Shown here: one piece after another, positions 1 through 7,494 of the stretch
Layout: the number at the start of each line of letters is the position of its first letter
Position numbering within the stretch: position 1 is the first letter of the stretch
Position numbers and translations under genes: made by a program
Assembly: GCF_023499255.1 (NCBI RefSeq)
Contig: NZ_CP092183.1
Span: forward strand, 2,425,501 to 2,489,500
Direction: 5' to 3'
Length of the DNA stretch: 64,000 bases
From: Couchioplanes caeruleus
GTDB taxonomy: Bacteria > Actinomycetota > Actinomycetes > Mycobacteriales > Micromonosporaceae
Notes under the pieces: generated by a model
Database searches by the model: none
The model's input: only the letters and a program-made list of their open reading frames with translations
Told to the model about the DNA's origin: nothing

Positions 1-255
1 CTCGCCAAACTCATCGTGTCCACCGCCATGACCTTCGGACACCTGCCAGCCGAACGGCTCCACGCCGTGCGGGGCGCATATACCCGCAGCGTCGCACACG
101 CCGGTGGGCCGCCCGCGTCGTGTTCGCCCTCCCAACTAGCCGGCTACGCCGAGGTCCACCACCTACTCACCGCCCGCTACCTGCACCGCAACGACTACCA
201 GCACCTCTGGCCGAGCGTACGGCCCTGGCCCGCACCGGCACCCCGAACCGCTTGA
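1..255 (+). CDS. C-terminal end of an unidentified protein (5' end outside the window)
   Basis: The frame is open from the first base of the window and stops at 253-255, so this is the last 84 codons of a gene that begins upstream. An internal GTG at 16 is the first possible start inside the window but there is no reason to prefer it. The tail carries a Tyr/His-rich stretch (YLHRNDYQHLWP) and then a proline-rich end. I do not recognise the family. It lies 11 bases before the histidine phosphatase gene on the same strand, so the two may be cotranscribed. Confidence 0.5.
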   Translation, partial: LAKLIVSTAMTFGHLPAERLHAVRGAYTRSVAHAGGPPASCSPSQLAGYAEVHHLLTARYLHRNDYQHLWPSVRPWPAPAPRTA

Positions 256-266
256 AGGAGCACGCC

Positions 267-920
267 GTGACCGTCACCACCGAACTCGTCCTCGTCCGAC
301 ACGGCGAAGCCAACAACAACGCCACCGGCATCGTCGGCGGAGAACGCGGCTGCACCGGACTCAGCGCCCAAGGCCACCGCCAGGTGGAAAGGCTCGCCGA
401 ACGCCTTGCCCGCGAGCACTCCCTCCGACCGTTCGATGCGGTCTACGGCACACCACGCCGCCGCGTACGCGACACAATCGACATCATCACCAAGGTACTG
501 CCGCTCCAGGTCACGATCGTGCCGGAGCTACGCGGTCCCGACCACGGCGACGCCGACGGCCGCTCCTGGAACGACATCAAGACAGCATTCGGCGGACCAC
601 CCCAACACAATCCCGACCAGCCCTACGCCCCAGGGTCCGAAACGTGGAACCAATACCTGCAACGCGCGACAACCGCACTTCGAGAAATCCTCAACCGGCA
701 CGTCGGACACCGCATCCTCATCGCCGCCCACGGCGAAACCATCGAAGCCGCCCACGTCCTAATGCTCGAACTACCACCCACGGTCCGCCTCGGCATCGGA
801 TTCGTCACCGACCACACCGGCATCACACGATGGCAGCATCACGTCAACCGCTTCGACCGGCACGTCTGGATGCTCGCCGCTCACAACGACACCCGCCACC
901 TCAGTGAACCGCGCTCGTGA
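267..920 (+). CDS. histidine phosphatase family protein
   Basis: A 217-residue cytosolic protein of the histidine phosphatase (phosphoglycerate mutase-like) superfamily, which hydrolyses phosphomonoesters through a phospho-histidine intermediate. The RHG motif with the nucleophilic His is at residues 11-13 (LVRHGEANNN), and the second catalytic His lies in AAHGETIEAAH in the last third. The conserved Arg-rich GTPRRRVRDT segment follows the fold. I chose GTG 267 because an AAGGAG box precedes it by 6 bases; an upstream in-frame extension has no such box. The stop TGA overlaps the start of the kinase gene that follows (TGATG), so the two are translationally coupled. The substrate cannot be told from sequence; a phosphatase coupled to a kinase suggests a small phosphorylated metabolite. 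Confidence 0.85.
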   Translation: MTVTTELVLVRHGEANNNATGIVGGERGCTGLSAQGHRQVERLAERLAREHSLRPFDAVYGTPRRRVRDTIDIITKVLPLQVTIVPELRGPDHGDADGRSWNDIKTAFGGPPQHNPDQPYAPGSETWNQYLQRATTALREILNRHVGHRILIAAHGETIEAAHVLMLELPPTVRLGIGFVTDHTGITRWQHHVNRFDRHVWMLAAHNDTRHLSEPRS

Positions 921-1807
921 TGGAAGCCGAAACGCTCCTGCTCAGCCTGTGCCGCCGACTCATCGACCCTCACGCCCGACCCATCACCACGCACGCCGGC
1001 CACAACGGAACCATCGCGCTGCGGGCCGCGACCACCGCCGGAGAGGTAATCGCCAAACTGCACCGTGGTCTCGACCGTCATCAGCAGGAGATCCACGCTT
1101 ACACCCACTGGACTGCAGTCCTACACGGACGAGCGCCGCAGCTGCTCGCCGTCAGCGACGACCCACCCGCCATCGTTATCAGCGCACTGCCTGGACGGCC
1201 ACTTGCCGACACACCGCTCCCGGCCTCCTTGGAAACCGAGGCACACCGGCAAGCCGGAGCCATCCTGCACGCCCTACACCATGCGGCCCCTGCGACCACC
1301 GAACCCGACATGACCGGCTGGCTCGCCGAACGCGGCGAATACTGGCTCGCACAGGCGCAGCATCTCTTACCCGCCGACCGGTGCGCAGAAATCCGCGGTC
1401 ACATGCACGCCTTACGCGACCTCGGGCCCATCCCGGCCGTTCCCTGCCACCTCGACTACACACCTCGGAACCTGCTGTGCTCAATCACCGATGCGGCACA
1501 ACCAGTACGGAACGGCGATGACGGCTCCGACCCCCATACGTCGGCAGAGGTAAACGTCGCCACATTCGACTTCGAGCACGCCCGCTACGACCTCGCCGCC
1601 CGCGACCTCGTACGAGTAGCCACCCGAGTATGGAAAAACCGCCCGGACCTCGAGGAAGCCTTTCTCCAGGGATATGGGCCACTCTCGCCACTAGATCGAC
1701 GAGTAATTCAACACTGCTCACACCTTGACGCGTTGACGGGCATCGTCCGCGCAGCTCACACCTCTGCCGCGGCGCTCACCGCACGCTCCGGCTCAGAAAG
1801 CGCGTAA
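920..1807 (+). CDS. phosphotransferase of the aminoglycoside phosphotransferase (APH) fold
   Basis: A 295-residue soluble kinase-like protein of the APH/choline kinase family. The Brenner motif HLDYTPRN (His177, Asp179, Asn184) supplies the catalytic Asp and metal-binding Asn, and FDFEHA about 35 residues later is the counterpart of the DFG/DxE metal site, so it looks catalytically competent. ATG 920 overlaps the TGA of the phosphatase gene; a GTG three bases earlier is also possible. Families with this fold phosphorylate aminoglycosides, macrolides, choline, homoserine and sugars; the sequence does not discriminate. About 160 bases separate it from the first RiPP-like precursor, so membership in that locus is uncertain. 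Nothing in it looks truncated. Confidence 0.8.
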   Translation: MEAETLLLSLCRRLIDPHARPITTHAGHNGTIALRAATTAGEVIAKLHRGLDRHQQEIHAYTHWTAVLHGRAPQLLAVSDDPPAIVISALPGRPLADTPLPASLETEAHRQAGAILHALHHAAPATTEPDMTGWLAERGEYWLAQAQHLLPADRCAEIRGHMHALRDLGPIPAVPCHLDYTPRNLLCSITDAAQPVRNGDDGSDPHTSAEVNVATFDFEHARYDLAARDLVRVATRVWKNRPDLEEAFLQGYGPLSPLDRRVIQHCSHLDALTGIVRAAHTSAAALTARSGSESA

Positions 1808-1969
1808 CGGTGCGGTTGAGTAGGCCGCACTTACCGACCGAGTCCGCCGCCAGCAGCGCTCGCCTCGTAGGCCGACACAAACAGGATCCTTGACGCCCGA
1901 TAGCATGTGACCTCCAGGCGGCGAATGCTCGTGGTAGGAGTGCAGCGCACGGAAGGACTGGTCAGCCGG

Positions 1970-2149
1970 ATGAATCTCTACCGACTGCTGGCACAGCAGC
2001 AGCACCAGCCACAAGCTCAACAATGTGACGCAGCGGCCGACACGCCAGGCCCTCACCCGCGGCCCCGTCCGTCAACGGGAGTGACTGCAACGATCGAAAC
2101 CACCGACGAAGGACGCTCCGGAGCGCTGTTGGGCTCCATCGCACCATGA
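1970..2149 (+). CDS. candidate ATP-grasp-modified RiPP precursor peptide 1
   Basis: A 59-residue peptide whose stop TGA overlaps the ATG of the ATP-grasp ligase (ATGA), so precursor and ligase are coupled. An AAGGA box lies 12 bases before ATG 1970. The N-terminus MNLYRLLAQ is followed by a Gln-rich and Pro-rich linker, then a C-terminal core: Thr36, Thr39, Thr41, I42-E43-T44, Asp46, Arg49 and L53-L54-G55-x-I57-A58. A second small gene at 3716 shares both ends (LYxxLAQ; 12 of the last 24 positions identical when aligned without gaps). Short leader, linker and a hydroxyl/carboxyl-rich core next to an ATP-grasp enzyme is the organisation of graspetides, where side-chain esters or amides join Thr/Ser/Lys to Asp/Glu. 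I see the homology and context directly; the modification is inference. A longer in-frame start (1907) exists but would not align with the second peptide. Confidence 0.75.
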   Translation: MNLYRLLAQQQHQPQAQQCDAAADTPGPHPRPRPSTGVTATIETTDEGRSGALLGSIAP

Positions 2150-3084
2150 CATCTACATCGCCGGTCATCCTCGTCGGGGACCGAACGGATCCACACATCC
2201 AGGCCGTCGCCGATCTGCTGCCCGCGCGAGGCACCGTGATCGTCGACGCCGCAACGTTGAGCGACGGTCTGGAAAGTGTCGAACCCAGCCGTACGGTGCT
2301 GGTCGACCAGACCGGCGGCACCGTCGACGTCGGTCCCGGCTGTCCTGCTCGTGGCTGGCTTCGCCGATTAGCGCCTGCCGGGTGGGACCATGGCACGGTT
2401 CTCGGCGGACATGACGCCGCGGTGTTGTCCGCGCGGCTGGTATTACTCGCTGCCCTGCTGCGCGATTCCGCATTGACCCTGGTGACGCCGGTGGATGAAT
2501 TGTTCGCCGCGGAGAACAAGCTGGTGCAATATCGCGCCGCCCGCGAGATTGGCGTTCGCTACCCGACCACTTTAGTCAGTGGCGACGTAGCCGACCTAGT
2601 GGAACGCCTCGATGAGCTGTTCGTCCTCAAGCCTCTAGGGCCCGGCAACTTCGAGGACGATCGCCGGCAGAACGTCGTCTACGTACGCCCGGTTTATGCC
2701 TCCGACGTGGCCGGGGCGGATTTGCTCGATGCGCCTTTCCTCGCTCAGCAGCTCATCCATGCGGAGGCGCACCTACGGGTCGTGACCGTCCATGACCGGG
2801 TGTGGGTGACGGAACTGGACGGTACCGGTGTGCCGGTCGACTGGCGTGAGCACGCACCCGCCCACCACAGCTTCCAGGTCTCCACCGCCTGGCCGGAGGT
2901 GGCGAACGCCGCCGGGCGATTGGCAGCTCACCTGCGCGTCGGGTTTAGCAGTCAGGACTGGGTGGTCGACGACGACGGCCCGGCATTCCTCGATCTGAAC
3001 CCCGGCGGTCAGTGGCTGTTCCTCCCCGACACCGTGACCACATCCGTTGCTCAAGCCCTCGCCGACTGGCTGGCAGACCGTTAG
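2146..3084 (+). CDS. ATP-grasp peptide ligase (MvdC/MvdD-like), candidate graspetide maturase
   Basis: A 312-residue ATP-grasp enzyme. Visible family features are the ENKLVQYRAAREIGVRYPTT segment near residues 123-142 (the conserved N-K-x-A-x-G-x-P-T pattern), the ATP-binding lysine in VLKPLGPGNF (Lys162), and the metal-binding end of the fold in FLDLNPGGQW (Asp283, Asn285), all present. The NPGGQWLF ending is typical of RimK-like enzymes that modify ribosomal peptides such as microviridin ligases; these form omega-ester or omega-amide bonds using ATP. The length matches single-domain MvdC/MvdD enzymes. It overlaps precursor 1 upstream (ATGA) and a membrane protein downstream (TAGTG), so it is part of a tight operon. 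The assignment as ligase is strong; the graspetide substrate is inferred from the two flanking homologous small peptides. Confidence 0.85.
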   Translation: MTSTSPVILVGDRTDPHIQAVADLLPARGTVIVDAATLSDGLESVEPSRTVLVDQTGGTVDVGPGCPARGWLRRLAPAGWDHGTVLGGHDAAVLSARLVLLAALLRDSALTLVTPVDELFAAENKLVQYRAAREIGVRYPTTLVSGDVADLVERLDELFVLKPLGPGNFEDDRRQNVVYVRPVYASDVAGADLLDAPFLAQQLIHAEAHLRVVTVHDRVWVTELDGTGVPVDWREHAPAHHSFQVSTAWPEVANAAGRLAAHLRVGFSSQDWVVDDDGPAFLDLNPGGQWLFLPDTVTTSVAQALADWLADR

Positions 3085-3818
3085 TGCACGTCGTCAGAGG
3101 CAGGTACGCCGAAGCACGCGTCTACGGCTGGTATGTGCTGGCGCTACTACGACCCGGCGTCGAAGTCCCCACGTTCGGTCAACCCGAGCCGTTCACCGCA
3201 GACATCGAACGGTTCACCCCCGACGACCTCAAGATCATCGTTGAAGAAGGCCGCCGACAGACCGATCGGCAGCTGGCCGACCTAGAAAAGAACCGGGCAC
3301 GGGCCGCCACGCTGCTGACCATCGGTCTCGCCGAACTCGCGGTCCTGGCAGCCAGCGCCGGCCGTGTCTTTCCCCTCGGTGTTCCCGTCCGGGTCGTCTG
3401 GGCCATCAGCGCTGTGCTCGTGGTGCTCACCATCGGCGGCGCCGCGTCGCTGCTCACCTCCCGCGCCGACTTCGGCCGCCTGGAAACACGACACCTCGCA
3501 GCAGGGCCGATGCCCGTGCTGCGGGAGGCAGCCCTCGGCTACGCGCACGCGGTGGGGCTGGGTGAGGAAACCGTCCGCACCCGTATTACCGTGCTTCGTG
3601 ACGGTGTGCTGCTCGCCGTCATGGCGGCGTTGTTGTACGCGGTAATCTGGCCGGTCGTCACGACAGCAAAGACACCAGGCACGGCCCCTCGTCCTTCACC
3701 GACCGGAGAAAACATATGTCGCGCGACCTGTATACCGTCCTCGCCCAGCCGGCCGAGCCCGACGACGACCGCAACCGGCGACCTCGCCCCGACAAGCGCG
3801 ACCCCCATACCGTCCTGA
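3084..3818 (+). CDS. membrane protein of the candidate graspetide operon
   Basis: GTG 3084 overlaps the stop of the ligase gene (TAGTG). The first ~70 residues are soluble and charged, ending in a helix rich in Glu/Arg/Gln; two membrane segments follow at about residues 74-94 and 100-120, and a third at about 175-195 (VLLAVMAALLYAVIWPVV). I do not recognise the family; a role in export, immunity or anchoring is only suggested by position. Odd point: after residue ~200 the reading frame continues as a Ser/Pro/Thr-rich tail that overlaps the second precursor gene by 103 bases in another frame. The tail looks like non-selected sequence, so the original stop may have been lost, or the overlap is genuine. 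Confidence 0.65.
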   Translation: MHVVRGRYAEARVYGWYVLALLRPGVEVPTFGQPEPFTADIERFTPDDLKIIVEEGRRQTDRQLADLEKNRARAATLLTIGLAELAVLAASAGRVFPLGVPVRVVWAISAVLVVLTIGGAASLLTSRADFGRLETRHLAAGPMPVLREAALGYAHAVGLGEETVRTRITVLRDGVLLAVMAALLYAVIWPVVTTAKTPGTAPRPSPTGENICRATCIPSSPSRPSPTTTATGDLAPTSATPIPS

Positions 3819-3883
3819 CCCATTCGATAGAGACGATCGACAACGACCGGGCGAGTTACCTGCTGGGCAACATCGCCATCTGA
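3716..3883 (+). CDS. candidate ATP-grasp-modified RiPP precursor peptide 2
   Basis: A 55-residue peptide with a clear GGAG box 7 bases before ATG 3716, lying at the end of the ATP-grasp operon. It begins MSRDLYTVLAQ and ends in a core with Thr32, Thr35, Ser37, I38-E39-T40, Asp42, Arg45 and L49-L50-G51-x-I53-A54; every one of these is matched at the same spacing in precursor 1 at 1970-2149 (Thr41 there replaces Ser37). The linker between is Asp/Arg/Pro-rich and not conserved, as expected of a RiPP spacer. It overlaps the 3' end of the membrane protein gene in a different frame, which explains why it is easily missed. The conserved LYxxLAQ block is a plausible ligase recognition leader. Chemistry and product are inferred. 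Confidence 0.72.
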   Translation: MSRDLYTVLAQPAEPDDDRNRRPRPDKRDPHTVLTHSIETIDNDRASYLLGNIAI

Positions 3884-3974
3884 CCAACCCCGGCCCGGCG
3901 GCACACCGAAATAGGCTGGCGGGGAATCGGCGTTCGACTGGCGAAGGAGTAAGGCGTCCGTTCCGGAAAGCCCC

Positions 3975-4994
3975 TCATCTTCGGCGCGGTGGCCGCGGTG
4001 TCCTGATGGTGTCGGCGTCGGGCCATACACCGCCGGACACCCAGCCAGCGGCGACGGGAGCGACCTCGTCCACGAAGGGATTGGTCTTGCCGGTTGCTCG
4101 GGCGTCGGCCACGTGGCGCGAGCCACCGGCCACCCAGTCGGCGACCTGAAGCTGCGGAGTGCTCGCGCTGTCGGCGAAGGTGATTTCAGTAGCGGGAAGC
4201 GGTGGAAGCTTCAGCACCGGTGTGACCGCCGGCAGCGCTTCGATGGACAGCAGTGTCAGCGCGTGGCGGGCGATGGTGTTGGACTGATCGTGCACAAGGC
4301 GAAACGGACCGACCCGCTCGCCCACGTCGTAGCACAACTCCACAAGGCAGGGGATGGCCGGGTCGAGAACATCGGTGATCTTGGCTTCCGCGATGAGCTC
4401 AAAGACTTCATCGGCCTGCACCCGCGCGGCCTGCAGGATGCCGAGCTGGCCGCGAAGCTCCTCTACCGCCGTGCCACGGTAGGCCGCAATAGCGGCGAAA
4501 AGGTCATCGACGGTCGTCGGCTTGCTGGGGCGTAGTGCATCGACGAACGTCTGGAGCATCTGATCGAACGCTGCCGCGTCTCCCGCGACGGGTCCGACGT
4601 GAAAGAGAAGATTGGCCAGTCCTAGAGCGGAGCCGTCGGCGTACATGTCGTAGCCGTCGTCGTAGGCGAGCTCGACGGCGAGATAGTCCACCATCTTCGC
4701 GACGATCATGAATCGCTTGTGGGCAAGGTAGGTGCGGACGGATCCGTCCGGCAGCTGCGCGAAAGCTTCCAGGAGCGCCTGGCGTCCCGCCCCAGATTTA
4801 ACCAAAGCGCTGTACTTTGCCTCGCCGAAGTTGGCAGGCATGTGCGCGCGGACCGATGCCACGAGGGAAGCGGCCGCGGCAGAGTCCATGAGTACCGCGG
4901 CGGCTGCGAAGACCGGCTGGTCGAGATCGGTCAGATTTTCCCCTGAGTTGTTCGACTCATCGGCGTAGACGGTAGGAGGCACAGAGGAAGTCAC
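3975..4994 (-). CDS. DUF3800 domain-containing protein
   Basis: About 339 residues if translation starts at GTG 4994; the frame stays open to 5111 but the conserved domain begins just after 4994. The N-terminal YADESNNSGENL is the hallmark D-E-S motif of DUF3800, and near the C-terminus ITFADS followed by LQVADWVAGG gives the second acidic site; DUF3800 proteins are predicted to have an RNase H-like nuclease fold and are common in mobile and defence-type regions. It is convergent with the candidate RiPP operon, with 91 bases between the stops and no obvious terminator. Biochemical role unknown. Confidence 0.75.
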   Translation of the reverse strand: MTSSVPPTVYADESNNSGENLTDLDQPVFAAAAVLMDSAAAASLVASVRAHMPANFGEAKYSALVKSGAGRQALLEAFAQLPDGSVRTYLAHKRFMIVAKMVDYLAVELAYDDGYDMYADGSALGLANLLFHVGPVAGDAAAFDQMLQTFVDALRPSKPTTVDDLFAAIAAYRGTAVEELRGQLGILQAARVQADEVFELIAEAKITDVLDPAIPCLVELCYDVGERVGPFRLVHDQSNTIARHALTLLSIEALPAVTPVLKLPPLPATEITFADSASTPQLQVADWVAGGSRHVADARATGKTNPFVDEVAPVAAGWVSGGVWPDADTIRTPRPPRRR

Positions 4995-5274
4995 GGTGAC
5001 AGCCTGCCCGTGGTCTCGCTCGTTCGCACGTCGATCACCATGTTCGAGAACAGCGTCGCCGAAACTCGTCAGGAACCGGCACCGGCGAGTACGCCACTCG
5101 CCGCCGACCATTTGGACCCGACCGACGAGCTGGCTAGCACCTCCGACAGCTCAACCTGAACGCTTTACCGCAAGATTAGGTGTGCTGTTCACCTGCGCAA
5201 GGTCCTCGCCGATCCGGGTGAATTCGCTGTCCGGTATTTGACTTCGTGTTTCTCGCCGTTAAGGGTAGGGCGGG

Positions 5275-6181
5275 CCTTAAAAGCCCCTAACACGATCTGC
5301 TGAATCGAAGTTGATCAGCGTGACGAGGTGAAGATCAGTCTCGTTCGCCCGGTCGTGAGCAGGCGTGGGTCATCGATGACGAGTTGTGGGAGCTGATCGA
5401 GCCGCTGTTGCCGCCGTGGCCGGCGAAGGCGCCGGGGCCTCGGCCGGTGCCGGATCGGCAGTGCCTGCAGGGCATCTTGTTCGTGCTGCACACCGGGATC
5501 GGCTGGGAGGACCTGCCCCAGGAACTCGGGTTCGGTTCCGGGATGACCTGCTGGCGCCGGTTGCAGCGCTGGACCGAGGCCGGCGTGTTCGATCAGGTGC
5601 ACCAACTGCTGCTGGCGAGGCTGAACGCGGCCAACCGGATCGACTGGTCGAGAACGGCGATGGACGGTAGTCATATCGACGCGAAAAGGGGGTGCCGGGA
5701 CAGGTCCGTCGCCGGTCAACCGCGGCAAACCCGGCTCCAAGCACCACCTGATCTGCGACGGCAACGGCACCGCGATCTATGTGCTTACCAGCGGCGCAAA
5801 CGTGCCGGACATCAGCCGCGCCCTCGACCTGCTCGACGGCTACCCGCCGATCGCCGGCCGGCCGGGACGGGCCCGGCGCCGCTTCGCCACGCTGCTGGCC
5901 GACAAGGCCTACAGCAGCCGAGCGTTCCGGCAGGCCTGCCGCGAGCGCGGCACTCAACCGATCATTCCTACGCCCAAGACCACCGGCGTCAAGGGCCTCG
6001 GCGAGCTGCGCTACGTGGTCGAGCAGACCTTCGCCCTGCTCCATCAGTTCCGCCGCCTGGCCGTGCGCTGGGAACGCCGACTCGACATCCACGACGGCCT
6101 CGTCAGCCTGGCATGCGTTCTGATCTGCTGGCGCAGACTGATCAACTGGACCAAGCCGAGATCGTGTTAGGAGCTCTAAGG
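5275..6181 (+). mobile_element. IS5-family insertion sequence, ~907 bp
   Basis: The ends are imperfect inverted repeats: the left starts CCTTAAAAGCCCCTAACACG at 5275, and the right end read in reverse complement starts CCTTAGAGCTCCTAACACG, both followed by ATC. Between them lies one transposase in two frames. A short target duplication cannot be set with confidence. The right end lies only 34 bases before the first gene of module A and its outer edge falls about where a -35 element for the TATAAT at 6202 would be. Confidence 0.75.
5384..6170 (+). CDS. IS5-family transposase split between two frames
   Basis: The first part (from about 5384) gives ELIEPLLPPWPAKAPGP and runs to DGSHIDAKRG; the rest continues in the +1 frame from about 5692 (TGPSPVNRGKPGSKHHLIC, then LADKAYSSRAFR) to the stop at 6168-6170, which lies inside the right terminal repeat. 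The switch is at AAAAGGGGG (5684-5692), a slippery run of the kind used for programmed frameshifting in several IS5 subgroups, so the element could still be active; loss of two G residues is the alternative. The catalytic DDE-type acidic residues are spread over both parts. No convincing ATG/GTG start was found before 5384; the frame is open back to 5324. Confidence 0.75.
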
Positions 6182-6201
6182 GGCCGAACACCAAATACCA
6201 C

Positions 6202-6207
6202 TATAAT
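6202..6207 (+). promoter_or_regulatory. TATAAT -10 hexamer for a likely leaderless transcript of module A
   Basis: A perfect TATAAT with 7 bases to ATG 6215 and no Shine-Dalgarno. Initiation about 7 bases downstream would put the start codon at or next to +1. The position 17 bases upstream falls at the junction with the IS5 element, so any -35 would be IS-derived. Confidence 0.5.
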
Positions 6208-6214
6208 GTCTGTT

Positions 6215-6895
6215 ATGACCTTCTGGCTCGACCCGTACACGCGGTTCAAGTCGCTGACTGGGGTCGACCCTGTGCTCTATGAGCGGATGAGGTTCGTCTC
6301 CACGGAGGTAACGGAGCGCGTCACCCGCTGCTTCGCCGGCCAAGCCTGGCTCAGACGCCGGTTCCCCGCGCGCAGCTACGTGAATATGCGCCTGCTGCCG
6401 CATGGCGACGCGACGGTCGGCGTCGAGCTCGTGAAGACCGAGACCAGAGGCGGCGGAGGACCCAGCGGACCCAAGACGATCCGCTGCGACCTACGCATCC
6501 CTACGTCCTGGCTGGCCGAACCCGGCGACGGGCTGCTCAGCCTGCGCCTGTTCCAGGCAATGCTGCATGCCCTGCACGTAATCGGCGAACACTACGACAT
6601 TGGCACCCCTGCCGTCGTCGGGTCGGGCGGCAACCGCGGCGACTCCGAAGTTTGGGATCCGTTCGGCCCACCACCGCCACCGCCTTCCTACGCCCACATC
6701 AACGCGCACCTGGAACGCCTCGCTGCATCGCTGAGCCCCGATCAGCTCCTGCTCGTTGTCAAGGAACCCACCTCGGCAACCATCGCCCGGCAGTGCCACA
6801 ACGTCCGCCAGGCGCTCGGCGCAGTCGTCGACCAGCACACCCTCACCGCCCCCGACGCGAAGGCGACGGCATGGACGATCCAGACCCCATCGTGA
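6215..6895 (+). CDS. module A gene 1, conserved protein of unknown function
   Basis: A 226-residue soluble protein with no family I recognise. It is clearly homologous to the gene at 30505-31212: shared blocks include MTFW at the start, CFAGxAWLRRRFPAR, the PT(S/A)WLAEPGDGLL segment, VIGEHY.IG, a WDPFGPPP block followed by SY, and a final WTIQT. Its last 25 bases overlap the next gene, and the paralogous pair shows exactly the same 25-base overlap, so the two genes are an inherited unit. I chose ATG 6215 because of the TATAAT 7 bases upstream; ATG 6206 is an alternative three codons earlier. It sits directly behind an IS5 element. Charged middle region and Pro-rich loop around residue 155 are the only other visible features. 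Confidence 0.7.
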   Translation: MTFWLDPYTRFKSLTGVDPVLYERMRFVSTEVTERVTRCFAGQAWLRRRFPARSYVNMRLLPHGDATVGVELVKTETRGGGGPSGPKTIRCDLRIPTSWLAEPGDGLLSLRLFQAMLHALHVIGEHYDIGTPAVVGSGGNRGDSEVWDPFGPPPPPPSYAHINAHLERLAASLSPDQLLLVVKEPTSATIARQCHNVRQALGAVVDQHTLTAPDAKATAWTIQTPS

Positions 6896-7494
6896 CCCTG
6901 AAGGTGGATCCCGTCGGCCTCACCGCCGCCAAGTCACGGAAGCTGCAGACCGCCGTTACCGCTGTCGAGCACTGCCTGGGCCTGTGGCAGCCGTTCGTCG
7001 CCGCCGCAACGACTCATTCGCTGCGCATCACCGTTGGCGCCGTCGACAACCTCGAAGGTGACACCACACCGACGGTGAGCGCTCACCCCGACGCCGAACA
7101 GGGACACCTGCGCCTGCGGGTGCCGCACAGCCTTGTCGATGACCCGCCGAGCAGGCTCGCCGCCTGGATTCTCGACATCGTCGTCCCAGCGCTCGTAACC
7201 CATGCGGAGAACTACCCGCACGAGCAGCCGTCCGCGTTCTGGGCAAACGCAAGCTTAGGGCAGACACCCACTGAAGATCCGGGAAGCGGCATCCAGCTCG
7301 ACGACCTACTCGAGGGTGACGTCCTGCTGATCGCCCGCCACGACGGCACACTCGCCGACGCGAACGTCCGCCAACGCGTCCTCGACGATTACCTCTGCGA
7401 TCGACTGGAGACCCGCGGCTTCGCCGGACGGGATGGCGCCTTCACCACTGAGTCCGCGGTCTGCTTCACCCTGGAACTGCTCTACAGCGATTAG
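6871..7494 (+). CDS. module A gene 2, conserved protein of unknown function
   Basis: A 207-residue protein beginning inside the end of module A gene 1 (25-base overlap, different frame). It is homologous to the gene at 29915-30529: shared elements include GLTA near residue 17, TAV.TVEH.L.LW, AATTH, DAEQG, EPPSR/DPPSR followed by PALVTHAE, GDVLLIARHDGT and DYLC.RLE. The AEQGxLxxxVPxS and IVPALVTHAE segments give a mixed alpha/beta appearance; no catalytic motif or membrane segment is visible. No Shine-Dalgarno stands out, consistent with coupled translation from gene 1. The function is unknown; conservation of both genes and of their overlap implies they act together. Confidence 0.7.
   Translation: MDDPDPIVTLKVDPVGLTAAKSRKLQTAVTAVEHCLGLWQPFVAAATTHSLRITVGAVDNLEGDTTPTVSAHPDAEQGHLRLRVPHSLVDDPPSRLAAWILDIVVPALVTHAENYPHEQPSAFWANASLGQTPTEDPGSGIQLDDLLEGDVLLIARHDGTLADANVRQRVLDDYLCDRLETRGFAGRDGAFTTESAVCFTLELLYSD

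Noticed and set aside
1..5000. The phosphatase-kinase pair as part of the graspetide pathway
   Set aside because: Separated by 162 bases from precursor 1 and such enzymes are not known partners of graspetide ligases; kept as a neighbouring but unproven unit.
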